This document shows, one piece after another, positions 23,297-34,427 of a stretch of 64,000 nt of DNA (position 1 is the stretch's first letter; every line of letters starts with the position of its first letter). The stretch comes from Setoptus koraiensis (lineage: Eukaryota > Arthropoda), in assembly GCA_048013815.1 (NCBI GenBank), contig CM106586.1:4340001-4404000 (forward strand), written 5' to 3'. A model generated the notes under the pieces. It did no database searches, had not been told where the DNA came from, and worked only from the letters and a program-made list of their open reading frames with translations. The translations under genes and the position numbers were made by a program.

Positions 23297-24698
23297 ATGT
23301 CTAGCGCCTCAATCGGTATGACACCGCTAGAGTTGTGCATCTTCGATGATTTAGCCACTGCCTTGGTGATAGATCCGTATCTTGGATTCACGACACACAA
23401 AATGAACGCCTCGTAAGTACAACTACTACTGCTGGCGCTTATCTTGTAGCCATCACGATATACCATATATGACATAGAGTATCAAGTGGTATCAATATAT
23501 AACAATCACCTGATTGATATGTACACATATTTGTATCACTATGCAACAACAACCACAACATCCCATCATGCTAACTATCATTGACATATTTATCATATAT
23601 CAAATCAATTTGTATTGAAATCTATCCAGGTTCAAGGCGCCCAAGTTTCCCTTCGTCCCCTTAAAAGAAATCGTGGTCCGATTTAAGAATAACCAACAAA
23701 GTAGCTACCAGCAGACTTACGATAAATTGATAGCGTCCAACGCCTCTATAAAGAATTGTTTACACAGATTTGATGCCAGACAACTAGACCTATTTAAAGA
23801 GCATTGTTATCGGTATTTGCGAATTATTGATACTAGATCCGGATTTGAAATTAAATATTGTCCTAGGTACTCACAGGAACAGAATTTAGGAGCTAAATTA
23901 TGTACAACTAGAAAATGGTTTAAAAATGAGAAAATTGAATTTTTAGTTGGCTGTATAGCAGAATTAAGTGAAGAAGAGGAACGTGATATGCTCAAGCCTG
24001 GCATTAACGACTTTTCAGTAATGTACTCCTGTCGAAAGAATAGAGCACAATTATGGCTTGGACCAGGAGCTTTTATAAATCATGATTGTCGCGCTACCTG
24101 CAAATTTGTCTCTACCGGCCGAGATACTGCATGCGTTAAAATATTGCGTGATTTAGACATAGGTGATGAAATAACTTGCCATTATGGTCAAAACTTTTTT
24201 GGCGATGATAACAGCTATTGTGAATGTGAGACTTGTGAGAGAAGAGGAACTGGTGCATTCTCTTCAAATAGTAACAAATCAAAGTACGCCCCCTTTTCAT
24301 CTTCAACAGATCTCATATCATCCTCTGGGTCCAGCTCATCCACATCTGAACCTCAAAATCATTATACATTATCAGCACCATCCAGAAACAACCTGACGCT
24401 CAATCACCAACGGACAAGCCATCATCACGTCAACTACAGTTTGCGTGAAACGGATAACCGCCTTAAAAGGTTAAAAGCAACCAACAATAACAATAACCAG
24501 AGTAACGGTAACAAACAAAATAATAACGTTATTAATAATAGTAGTAGTAATAATAATGATAATAGGAAAAATGTTTCACCAGTCCGCATTGAGCGTTCAT
24601 CAAAAAAATCTGACATATGGACAATACCTAAAAGGGTTAGGCTAATAGTAGGCGATAGCACCATCGTCAGAGAATTGGATGAAAAGTGTCCCAATTAA
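23297..24698 (+). CDS. Suv4-20: Suv4-20 (KMT5B/C) histone H4K20 methyltransferase
   Basis: Two exons, 23297-23412 and 23630-24698, joined in phase 2 by a clean GTAAGT donor and a TATCCAG acceptor, give 394 residues. Exon 1 carries the family start ([19 protein letters not shown], then THKMN). Exon 2 carries the SET domain: [15 protein letters not shown], the NDFSVMYS block, [11 protein letters not shown] with the catalytic-core [15 protein letters not shown], and the post-SET cysteines [14 protein letters not shown]. The known enzyme makes H4K20me2 and me3 in heterochromatin. The C-terminal 160 residues are Ser/Asn-rich and disordered. The protein is shorter than human KMT5B (885) and much shorter than the fly protein, so the long C-terminal region that binds HP1 in other animals is mostly absent. 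The first ATG of the conserved frame is 23297; an unseen 5' exon is possible. Confidence 0.93.
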
Positions 24699-24767
24699 AT
24701 ATACCTATAATTGTATTTACTGCTATTAATACCATTGCAAACTAATATATTATTTTGATATATTTTC

Positions 24768-25052
24768 CTAAATTTTACATATTTTCTCACCAATGACTTG
24801 AGGATTATTTTTACGGATTTCTTCGGCGCCTAATTCTTTATAATCAAAAGTGCAATTATGCTCATTTGCATAACGATGTGTAGAACAGAATAATCCTCCG
24901 CAACGGCATGGGAATCCAAAGACTCCTACTTTGGTCCTGCATTTAGTACATTTGGTTTTAGGTTTTTTGCCAGCCACTGAGGTGGCGTCGGCAGTGGTGG
25001 TGGGTCCGCCAGCTGCAGTAAGATCTGACGGCGTAGTAGTGGTAAATTTCAT
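24768..25052 (-). CDS. AN1-type zinc finger protein, 94 aa (ZFAND5/6 C-terminal half)
   Basis: The AN1 finger occupies residues 35-67 with the full set of ligands in the order C-x2-C, C-x-C, C-x4-C-x2-H, H-x-C, and ends in the family tail (CTFDYKELGAEEI and NPQVIGEKI). This is the C-terminal half of ZFAND5/ZFAND6 and plant SAP proteins, which bind ubiquitin and the proteasome. The usual N-terminal A20 finger, which gives ubiquitin binding, is missing: a stop codon lies about eight codons before ATG 25052 in the same frame, and I found no A20 exon upstream. It may be an AN1-only derivative or have an unseen 5' exon. It is tail to tail with Suv4-20 (70 bases between stops). Confidence 0.85.
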   Translation of the reverse strand: MKFTTTTPSDLTAAGGPTTTADATSVAGKKPKTKCTKCRTKVGVFGFPCRCGGLFCSTHRYANEHNCTFDYKELGAEEIRKNNPQVIGEKICKI

Positions 25053-26893
25053 ATTGTGACGATGTTTTAGTGTTGTTTATGATCTATTTGTTCCAATATA
25101 ATCTCTAGTAACCAGGATGGTAATAATAGTAACAATGATCTTGCAATATCTATAATATCTATAATATATGTATGTATCTATATGTATGTATATTTGTGAT
25201 TTATTAGTGCTAAAACAATAATCAATAATGATGATTTTTTTTTGTTTGCTTGCTATGGTGTGTCTATAATGATTATTGAGCTCTATCAATATTGATGATG
25301 ATAATAGAAATAATATTGTGTGATTGTGGTGGCTCAATAGAACTCAATAGTGTAAATCTCAGATCAGTGTGTGCATATATATACGTATGAATATGACTAT
25401 ATATACGATAATGTAGCTATATAATTATAATAGCTAATAATTGTGACGACGATGGTTTAAATTCTCTGGGTTTTCTTATAAGAGTGGTGTTTATTTTCAT
25501 CGTCGCACAACACACACACACACTCATTCTAGCTACGACTGTACGCTTCATACTGCATAGAGTTTGTGTGTGTGTGTGTGTGTGTGTGCAACACTCTCCG
25601 AGAGAGAAGCTTTACATTGCTTGCGTCGTTGTTTTGCAGTCAACAACAATACACACACACACACACACACACCCAGTCTGTCTGTCCGTCCGACTGTCTG
25701 TCTGTCTCTACTCGTCGAACGCACACGGACTAACTGAACTCTCACACACACACACACACACACACACACTATCAAAGCGAGTATTGAGTAGATAATAGCG
25801 AGAGCTTCGCTTGTTGTTGTGTGTGTGTGTGTGTGTGTGTGTGTGAGCCAATGAGTGACTCACTGTAATGTTTACTATGAGACAAGCTGTAGCTCTGGCC
25901 TGTACGCATTGTAGCGTTTTGCCCTGTGCACTTATGCCAGTACTTGAGAGAGAGTGCGAGAGAGGCGCTAGAATCGCCCCGAAAACACACATCCGAGCGC
26001 GGAGTGTCTCGTGAAATGTTTCAATCTTGCTATTCATTCAGCCCGAGTGAGTGTCCACTGCGACACACAAGTGGGCCTGTTATTCAACGCAACAGAGGGG
26101 CCAAGACCGAAAGCGCAGTAGCGTCACATAGGCGCATATTTTGTAAACTAGTTCTGAGTGCGTTAAACGAGCATCGCACATCACACTGCTGACAAGTGAA
26201 CAGAGCAAAATAGCGTCGCTATATTGCGAGCACAGATGCTGTCGTAACACGACATGAATTGTAATTTGTATGACGTATTTTGAACGGTATTGACAATATT
26301 GAAATCGCTCAAACGCCACCTCTTGGCCGTTGCCACACACACACACACACTCATACGCCTTGCATGTTGCAATTGTCTAGTCAGCTTTAAATGGTGTGTG
26401 GGTTATTCGCAGATCGAGCAGCCATGGTCGCACGCAGGCACAGAACGTATCGACTGAGAGCTGCGAGCCTCCCGAGCCAAGCCTTTTGTGTGTGTTGCGT
26501 GTGCGATTGATTGGTCGAGTATGTTCCACAAAGATTGTGCTTGCGGTCGATCTGTGCCCTCATTGTTCATCGTACCAATTATCTCAACTTGAGATTCTAA
26601 GGTAGTACACAATTTTCACACTGTACTATTTTGCCCGGTCTGTGGAGGGGGGGATATAATCATAAAGGTTCAATAATTTGTTAATGTTTATTTCCCCCTT
26701 CATCTATGGATACCATTCTACTATTCACAGAATCGATAAGTGAATTTTTCAAATTTTCGCGCTCTCCGTATAACTGGTCATTCAGCCGCTTTTGATGTGC
26801 GCTTATTCAACTTCGAACAAGTGAAGTCCAGCAACAGCACTGTTGCATCAATTCCATAACTGTTGTTGTAATAATACTAAATATTAGATAACA
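25053..26893. other. Promoter region of two divergent genes with CA/TG blocks
   Basis: No gene. The space lies between the divergent starts of the AN1 gene and PLRG1. It holds five CA or TG dinucleotide tracts between 25509 and 25844, another CA tract near 26334-26351, and a G run near 26646-26652. Short frames in the repeat area are artefacts of the dinucleotide tracts. Confidence 0.5.
25509..25846. repeat. Alternating CA and TG microsatellite blocks
   Basis: CA runs at about 25509-25522, 25653-25672 and 25742-25770, and TG runs at about 25564-25588 and 25817-25846. Each CA block is complementary to each TG block, so the region can fold into several alternative hairpins, and each tract is alternating purine-pyrimidine and could adopt Z-DNA. 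Confidence 0.9.
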
Positions 26894-28240
26894 ATGCACC
26901 GGATTGCAACAGATTCGTTGCTTGGAATGAGCCGTCATCATGAGGCCTTATTGCGCGTCAAAGCTCGCGATCAATTCGGACATCTGGCCGAATTGCCAGC
27001 CATTGATAATCCTGATCATCCACCCAGAAGCCTAGGGACCTCAACGATACCAAATAATGCTTTGGCGCTGGCTGGCACTGCATCCAACCAGGAATCTCTT
27101 AACAGCCGACTAGCGGCCCCTGTCTCTAAACAAACCACAATGATTTATAGTAGCACCTCCGAGCAAAGTAAGATGGAATTGAAACAAACTACAGAAAATA
27201 TGCACAAACAAATGGTTGCCCTGGCAGCCAAGCGATCCATCGGTCAAATGCTCAACCCAGAATGGCATCCCCCATGGAAATTGTATCGAGTTATTAGCGG
27301 CAACAATGGATGGGTGCACAGTCTGACTGTGGAACCTGAAAACTCTTGGTTTGCCAGTGGATGTCGAGATGGCCTTATAAAAATCTGGGATCTGGCCAGT
27401 GGCCGGCTACGATTAACACTCACGGGACATATTGCTGGTGTTCGTGGATTAGCAGTCAGTCCACGTCATCCTTATCTCTTCTCATGTGGGGATGACAAAA
27501 TGGTTAAATGCTGGGACCTAGAAAAGAATCAAGTAGTGCGGCATTATCATGGACATTTGAGTGGTGCACACTCCTTAGCTTTACACCCCAATCTAGATCT
27601 ACTGGTCACCGCAGGAAGAGATGCAGTTGGTCGTGTTTGGGACATGCGATCCAGGGAACAAGTACACTGTCTTACTGGCCACACTAATACTATTGCAACC
27701 GTCCAATGCCAAGCGTCAGAACCTCAAGTCATTACAGGATCTCATGATACCACAATTAGACTCTGGGACCTCAAGGCTGCTAGAACTCGAGTCACTCTAA
27801 CTAATCATAAAAAGAGTGTCAGATCGCTAGTCATCCATCCAAGAGAAAATATGTTCGTCTCGGGGGCTACAGATAATTTGAAACAGTGGAAATTCCCCGA
27901 TGGAGAATTCGTTCAAAATCTCAGTGGACACGAATCTATTGTAAATTGTTTAGCCCTGAACCATGATAATGTGTTGGTATCCGCAGCCGACAATGCATCG
28001 ATGTTCTTCTGGGACTGGTCGACCGGATACAATTTCCAACGGTATTCATCACCTGCCCAACCTGGTTCTATCGACTCGGAGGCGGGAATACTTGCAATGA
28101 CATTCGATCAAACTGGGTCAAGATTAATTACCGGAGAATCGGACAAGAGTATCAAGATGTTCAAAGAGGATCCAAACGCAAATGAAGAAACGCACCCCAT
28201 CAACTGGAAGCCAGATATTTTGAAAAGAAGGAGATACTAA
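26894..28240 (+). CDS. PLRG1: PLRG1/Prp46 WD40 spliceosome subunit, 448 aa
   Basis: A WD40 protein with seven repeats from about residue 137 to 430 (IKIWDL, VKCWDL, GRVWDM, IRLWDL, LKQWKF, MFFWDW, IKMFKE at the repeat ends) and the family tail [18 protein letters not shown], nearly the same as human PLRG1. The known protein is a core subunit of the Prp19/CDC5L (NTC) complex, needed for spliceosome activation. The N-terminal 130 residues are the less conserved segment typical of the family. Length 448 against 514 in human. A single exon from ATG 26894. CDC5L, its direct partner in the complex, lies 33 kb away in this window. The gene converges on the repeat-rich gene at 28346, with 105 bases between stops. 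Confidence 0.96.
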   Translation: MHRIATDSLLGMSRHHEALLRVKARDQFGHLAELPAIDNPDHPPRSLGTSTIPNNALALAGTASNQESLNSRLAAPVSKQTTMIYSSTSEQSKMELKQTTENMHKQMVALAAKRSIGQMLNPEWHPPWKLYRVISGNNGWVHSLTVEPENSWFASGCRDGLIKIWDLASGRLRLTLTGHIAGVRGLAVSPRHPYLFSCGDDKMVKCWDLEKNQVVRHYHGHLSGAHSLALHPNLDLLVTAGRDAVGRVWDMRSREQVHCLTGHTNTIATVQCQASEPQVITGSHDTTIRLWDLKAARTRVTLTNHKKSVRSLVIHPRENMFVSGATDNLKQWKFPDGEFVQNLSGHESIVNCLALNHDNVLVSAADNASMFFWDWSTGYNFQRYSSPAQPGSIDSEAGILAMTFDQTGSRLITGESDKSIKMFKEDPNANEETHPINWKPDILKRRRY

Positions 28241-28345
28241 ACGGAATAACATAAGATAAAGACTTATATTTTCAATCAAATTCATCATGGTAGTGATAGG
28301 GCGACACATTGAGAGGTCCCAGAGTGCACATTATTTGCCCTAAAT

Positions 28346-30232
28346 TCATTTCACAGGTTCTCTAGGCATTTTGAAGATTTTTTTCACTGTTGATTCAGAG
28401 AATAGCCTGTTTCCGTTAGTGAGTCTATTTTTTTTGTTGGTAACTACTTTAATTACTGGATGCGCACCAGCGTTGTGATTCTGCAAAACGAGTATCCTAC
28501 CTTGTGCCAACAGATTCGTTGACGGTGGTGGTGGTGGTAGAAGGGGAGCAGAGTTTTCTACCCTCAGCGTCTGGTCAGATGGTACAGCACCCTGGTTGAA
28601 TGGTACAGCACCCTGGTTAAATGATGCAGCACCCTGGTTAGATGATGCAGCACCCTGGTTAGATGATGCAGCACCCTGGTTAGATGATGCAGCACCCTGG
28701 TTAGATGGTACAGCACCCTGGTTAAACGTTACAGCACACTGGTTAGATGTGACAACACCCTGCTTAGCATTTTTTCTATCTTCAGCTAAGCGGATGAGCC
28801 TACATAGCGAAGGATATGGAACATTTACTGGCTTTTCAAGCTTGAGGAAATAGTCGTGCAATTGGACACAGCAATCATCGTACAAATCATGTTTGGTCGT
28901 TGGATGCTGATTATGGGGATCTCTCTTTCTTCTGATCTTACCAACCAATTCCGCCCACAAATCCGAGTCATTTGTATAATCTAACTCGCATATGAGCTGT
29001 ATCAATTCCTTCAACACGGTTGGATTATCTTCACTCGGGTGGAAGCACCTAAAAAGTGCGTCTTTGAGATATTTTCTAGCATCATCATTTGAGGCTATAG
29101 AATCGGAGTATTTCCGAAGGAGAGCGAAACTTTGAGTAAGAGATAGTTTGCTATTATTTTTTAGTTCTTCATTCCAATTCAGATCCACCCTGTTTTCTGG
29201 AATAGGGACTGTCGATGGTGATTCCATCACGTCTGTCATAGTCACATCATTTTGAAATAAATCTTTTATTGCAATCTGACTTTCATTATTTATGGTATCA
29301 AGGCCATCTTTACTTGATTCTCCTAAAAGACTATTTTTTGGACGACTTCTGATTATGCTGAAATCATCATCGTCAGCATCGTCTTCTTCATGAGGGTGTT
29401 GGGTTGGTAGTGGAATGTTTTTTCTTCGGGCCTCAAAGTATTTTCTGACTATGTTGAACTCTTTTTTTGATTTATTTCTCCGACTTTTTCCGGACATAGG
29501 TGCTAATGTGGGTCGTTGCAATAAGCGTCCTCGGACCTCAACAGGTGGATTTTCTCTACAGAATTCCAGTTCCATTTTCTCTCTAATGATAATGCCATCA
29601 ATTTCGTTGATTTGTTCGATCTGCTCAATTTCTTCAAGTTGTTCAGTAGGTTCCAAATCATAATCAATGTGTTCGATTTGTTCACATGGCTCAATGTGTT
29701 CAATTTGTTCACATGGCTCAATGTGTAAGGATTTTTCAATATGTCCAGTTTGTTCATTTTGCCCAGTTTGTTCATTTTGCCCAGTTTGTTCACTTTGTCC
29801 AGTTTCTTCAATTTGTAGAGTATCTTGAATTTGTCGAGTTTCTTTGCTCTGTTTAATTTGTTCACTTTGTTCGATTTGACCATTTTTTTTGATATCTAGA
29901 GTTTCTCCATTGTGTTTAGTTTGTTTATTAGTTTGTTTGATTAGTTTGATTTGTTTGATTAGTTTGATTTGTTTGGGTTTTTTGACTTGGCCAATTTTGC
30001 CATTTTTGTCATTATCGTCAGTGTTTTTGCTGTTGTGGTCATCATGGTCAAAGTTGTGCCAAATTCTTTCTAATCTATCGCATGTGATATATGTGTATTT
30101 TGGTTTGTAATTTGCATATTCCAGATTAACAACAAAAAGTTTTCCGGCCTTCTCATTTTGTTGATATTGTAGCTCGTCTTTTAGTTTATGCTTGAGTTTA
30201 TCCAAGGAGCGAAGTTTAAGCGTACTGCCCAT
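28346..30232 (-). CDS. Unrecognised repeat-rich disordered protein, 628 aa
   Basis: I do not recognise this protein. One exon from ATG 30232 to a stop at 28346. Residues 80-220 form a degenerate repeat rich in Gln, Glu, Ile and Lys (units such as QSEQIKQ, QNEQTG, EPCEQIEHI) that could form coiled coil. Residues about 240-300 are basic then acidic. Residues about 360-488 look folded and helical (LSLTQSFALLRKY, ELIQLICELDY, DLWAELVGKI). Residues 489-551 are a seven-residue repeat SNQGAAS/FNQGAVP, about nine copies, matching a 21-bp DNA repeat. A proline run PPPPP follows. The 5' end MGSTLKLRSLDKLKHKL is basic. With stretches of 7-residue repeats kept in frame over nine copies and no stop in 1.9 kb, the frame is very likely translated. 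Function unknown. Confidence 0.7.
   Translation of the reverse strand: MGSTLKLRSLDKLKHKLKDELQYQQNEKAGKLFVVNLEYANYKPKYTYITCDRLERIWHNFDHDDHNSKNTDDNDKNGKIGQVKKPKQIKLIKQIKLIKQTNKQTKHNGETLDIKKNGQIEQSEQIKQSKETRQIQDTLQIEETGQSEQTGQNEQTGQNEQTGHIEKSLHIEPCEQIEHIEPCEQIEHIDYDLEPTEQLEEIEQIEQINEIDGIIIREKMELEFCRENPPVEVRGRLLQRPTLAPMSGKSRRNKSKKEFNIVRKYFEARRKNIPLPTQHPHEEDDADDDDFSIIRSRPKNSLLGESSKDGLDTINNESQIAIKDLFQNDVTMTDVMESPSTVPIPENRVDLNWNEELKNNSKLSLTQSFALLRKYSDSIASNDDARKYLKDALFRCFHPSEDNPTVLKELIQLICELDYTNDSDLWAELVGKIRRKRDPHNQHPTTKHDLYDDCCVQLHDYFLKLEKPVNVPYPSLCRLIRLAEDRKNAKQGVVTSNQCAVTFNQGAVPSNQGAASSNQGAASSNQGAASSNQGAASFNQGAVPFNQGAVPSDQTLRVENSAPLLPPPPPSTNLLAQGRILVLQNHNAGAHPVIKVVTNKKNRLTNGNRLFSESTVKKIFKMPREPVK
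28575..28765. repeat. 21-bp coding minisatellite, about nine copies
   Basis: CAGCACCCTGGTT recurs every 21 bases from 28585 to 28753. The period is a multiple of three, so the frame of the minus-strand protein is kept and each unit adds seven residues. The central four copies are almost identical. Confidence 0.9.
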
Positions 30233-30650
30233 CCCTAACGGTAATAGCGGATTAGGTGGAGATAAAAAACAATGGTGAGAAAATTAATTTATAAGTGGCG
30301 AATTGTTGTTGATATAAATGTGTGATGTTAAAATTTGATATGAGTAATCCATCAGTTGCAATTTAAATTGTAAAGAATCATTGTTTGGTTATGTGTATGA
30401 TTTCGTAAAAATAAAATGCATCAGCGTTTGTTGTGTCTGATGATGATGATGTATAAATAGAGCTGGCTGAATGGATAGACTTCTGTGCCAAAGCAAGATG
30501 GACGTAACTGCTATATGAGTGCAGCGAGCCAACGCGTGTAATTAGTAGCGTATACGGCGTGCATCAACTAGTAGTCTGTCGATGATCTAGTGTGTTTATA
30601 GTGCCTGTGTGTGTGTGTGTATGTGTTAAGCTAGTCGTAAGGCACAAATC

Positions 30651-30685
<35 letters not shown>

Positions 30686-31789
30686 GCGCATGGGCACAGA
30701 GAGGGTCGGGTGTGCTGCCCGTATCACGTGTGCCAAGTATTTATTGCAGTGCGCGCAGGGCGGCCGATGATTGGAGCGGTGTCCGTTTAACACTGTTTGT
30801 AAGCACAAATTGCGCCAGCGTGGCCCCCACTGGCAATTTGTTTGCGAGCGCATCGAGTTGTTGTTGAGAATGCATTGTGAAACCAGCAAGCGGCCGGCGT
30901 GATGCTTGCGATGGCAAAAAATACACACTGTCAACTTGTTGTTGTGTTTAAATAGAATTAGCGCCAAATCACTCCTGTGTGTCTAGTTAGCGGAGCGCGA
31001 AAATGGCGATACACTGTTCAGGCGACAACTCACAGCAGACGATGCAGGGCTTTATAGGCCGCAAACATCGCGATTAGTTGTTACACAAACGAACTTTGTG
31101 TGTAAGTGTGTGTGCGAATATTTGTGACAATTCGATTGTGCAACGCTCGCTGTGTACCAATACAAATTGCAAATAATTCGACGAGAGGGAAAGCACTTGA
31201 GCCTGAGTGAGCCCGAGACTCAAGGATTGCCGTTGAGACTGAGCGCGTGTACGAGTGTGTGAACAATTCTCAGGTTATCTCGGCTCTTGTGCAAAATGAA
31301 CTCAATAACAATGGTCGCACAATCAATTAGTTGCCAATTAATTTAATTAAATGGCTGCAAATTACTCATCAGTGCTATTCAATACAAATTCAAGCGAACA
31401 ACGCAGGCCAACGAACCGCAAAGGAGCGTCTTATCTCATACGGCGGCGTGCAGAGTTCATCAGACTGACCGTCTGCGACCAACGCACTCTGCAGTCCAGA
31501 GTGTGGACGGGCACATTTCAAACAGGACACATAATGAATTCACTTGTGCGAACACACGAAGGAATAATTACAAAATCATTTTTATATATTATACCTAAAT
31601 GATCAAATGAAGACGCACAACTTGCCAACTTGTTACGCAATGACACCCACCCTGTCAGCGGTCTCGCCAACGACCCGAGCTCGCGTATCTCGTAAGCAAT
31701 TGGCCGCTCGATGAGCCCAAACAGACCAACTTCATTCAGATTAGCATACAATAGTACAACAATGCTTTTGGAATACAAAATTCTTGGAC
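30233..31789. other. Intergenic region with TATA box and TG tracts
   Basis: No gene found. It holds the 5' flank of the repeat-rich protein (minus strand), two TG tracts (about 30606-30626 and 30653-30684) and a TATA box on the plus strand at 30452. Transcription rightwards from that box would make a leader of roughly 1.3 kb for the coding exon at 31790, or a separate non-coding RNA. Confidence 0.4.
30452..30460 (+). promoter_or_regulatory. TATA box upstream of the transferrin-family gene
   Basis: TATAAATAG, the same word as at 2197. No start codon with a long frame follows within 1 kb; the next supported coding exon on this strand begins at 31790. Assignment to the transferrin-family gene is inference from position. 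Confidence 0.35.
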
Positions 31790-34427
31790 ATGTCATCATT
31801 GCAACCCATCGTAGAGGCAACAATTGCCAACAAAAAACGTTTTCTGTCCCAACAACAACAACAACAACAGCAGCAGCAGCAACATTATTATTATTATTAC
31901 GTGCGTCATTGTTACAACATTCTATTTATCTATTTACATTGTTTTCAACATACAACTATTTTAAGCGTGCTGTTGTTAATTAGTCGGCCTGCTATCATCA
32001 ATGATATCATCATTATTGGCTGCAGTCAACTTCACTTGCCAAAAATTAGATTAGATTACCTGCACCCACAGCAGCAACAGCAGCAACAGCAACAACAACG
32101 ACAGCAACTACGACAACCACAGCAACAACACAAAACTAACGATGACCATCATCTGATAAAAAATTTGACTGGCCGTAATAGCATTGCCGATCAACAAGAT
32201 GACACCAACACAACACTATCGTCGCTTATGTCTAAACAAATACCACTACTAAATGACCAAAACATTCAAGGTGATAACAGCAGAAACGAAAAACATGCGC
32301 TTAGTTTCAAAGACTTGTTGCTCTTTCACAGCACTATAGAAAACAATGAGATTAATCATAATATAATGCCAATAGTTGCAACCAACAACTACAACCATCA
32401 CAAGCTACAAACAAAAGCTCCTCCCTTGTTATTAGCATTACAGAAGAGCGACAGGTTTTCGTTCGACCAACATCGACCGTATTGGCATTCGCTAACATTA
32501 ACAAGCCCATCGCCGTCATTTAATAATCAACTACATTATGGGGGAAAAAGCGATATTGAAAGTGAAAACCTTCCGCTGTTGTTGTTTGAAATATTGACAG
32601 CAGCAGCAACAACAACCACGCTGTCGGCAGTCGCAACCATCACAACAAAGGTAGGCACTTTTAAAGCTACTGCACAACAACTATCAATGGAACAACATAA
32701 ACCGACAGATAGTTTCTACGATGGCCGAGAAAGAACCATTCCTGGGGGTGGCAGTGTTAAACAAAAAACAGATAATAATAATAACCATCATGTTCATAAA
32801 GTTGTTAAAAGAGCGCTAGATGAGTTAGAGTTACAAACCGGCAATCTAGAGTTGGTGGGCTTAGAGGAGTTAGATTATTCATTAACAAACTATCCATTAG
32901 ATAATAAAGATGATAAACTTTATACAAGTTCACAACTTCAGCGTCAACTTGAGCGCCATTTGCAGTTAGCATCAAGTGCAAAACAATTACAATCGGATCT
33001 TCTTTTGCAAAGTAGTATCGAAGATACATTACGCAACAATAATTGGCCCTCTGATCAAATCTTAGTTGGTTATAAACAACACCCTATACACGAATCTGAA
33101 ATATTGATACGAGAAAAGTATAGTAGTCCCTCAATAAGTTCAACTAAATCAGCTAAACTTAGTGGAAATAGCGTCAATTCGCCCAAGCAAGTAGTGAGCT
33201 ACGATGAAGACGACGATGACGATTACGATGACAATGAACTTATTATAGTTGATCTATTTAAACCACCACTAGATAGTCATCCTAATCAAACAAAGCAGGA
33301 GTCTCCAGCGGATGTTGCTAAGAATCATTCGCAGATAAGTAAAGCAATAGTAAAAACGAACTCTGTTAAAAATGGAACTCAACGGTCAATTGATAATCTT
33401 ACGTTTCCAAACATAGATGTGCGAAATTTGACCTCTGACTCGAGCGAAGACACCGAAGATTCTCTTCAAACCACCAACCCGTTCGCTTTATATTTGCATC
33501 AGCATAATCATCGTCACGATCACTATCATAACTGGAACAACAGTGACCCAAGTCGATTGCTAAGTACAGAAGTTGACAAAAATACTACTTTTCCATTAAC
33601 AGAAAGTAAATCCATCAAATCTTCGTCACACCAAGGCCTCAATTCAGCATTGAAAACTAAGAAACTAAATCTGCTTGAGAATCTAACTCATGACAATTCT
33701 ACAAATTCATCAAGAATTCTCACACCTGCATCCTCTCGTGCAAATTATAGTAAAGATAGTGATAGTCATAACAGCCAGCGTCCACCGAATGATCGCGGGC
33801 GAACTCTAATTCAAGGTGAATTAGTTAACACAAGTTATAACAGTCAGACTCACGCCAATCTGAAGCCAGCCATTCATCTCAACAGTTCAGCAGAAAGTAG
33901 TGAAAGTAATAGAACAAAAGAACTGACATCCTCTTTGTCGCGAAGAACCTCCGAGCAAAAACCTGAGTCTAGTATTATCGCCACTGCCACCAATGAAACA
34001 AAATATGAGTTGTGTTGTCATATGAATGGCACAATTCCCTCGATTAACTCTTCAGATGATTCAAAAATCAATCATTTAATAGATTACTACACGTACAAGT
34101 TCTGGTTAAGTTGGAGGTTCCAACCGCAACTAACTTTAAATAGGAAGAATACTCAACTCATCAACATAGCACAAATAAAAAAAAGAGTCAAAATGAGTGT
34201 ACAGAACGTGCGAACTAATTCTTCGGATACCTTTAATGATGGCCGTGAGGCCAACATCATAACGAGTGCTGGTCTTGATCAAGACAGAACGAGTGTCCAG
34301 GGTAAACAGCAACGATTATCGTCGTCACACATTGGAACTTGTCTGAATGGTATACTACTGTCACTGTCTGTAATTAGTCTAAGTCCAATTAAATTGTTAG
34401 ATTGCCAAACTCTTCAAAGACCAAAAG
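31790..34427 (+). CDS. Large low-complexity first exon, likely N-terminus of the transferrin gene
   Basis: A frame of 879 codons opens at ATG 31790 and runs into a clean donor (AAAG|GTAAGT, first intron base 34428) in phase 1. The next supported exon on the strand, the first transferrin exon at 38362, opens with two bases, which fits. The sequence has two Q runs, Asn/Ser/Thr-rich stretches with many N-glycosylation sequons, an acidic DDDDDYDDN cluster, and a hydrophobic segment near residues 40-75. The last 30 residues (LNGILLSLSVISLSPIKLLD) look like a signal-peptide core directly before the transferrin fold. That suggests either an 880-residue extension, or a shorter transcript starting inside this exon that uses only the signal peptide. 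The intron that follows would be 3.9 kb, far longer than the others in the gene. No domain is recognised in the exon. Confidence 0.6.
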
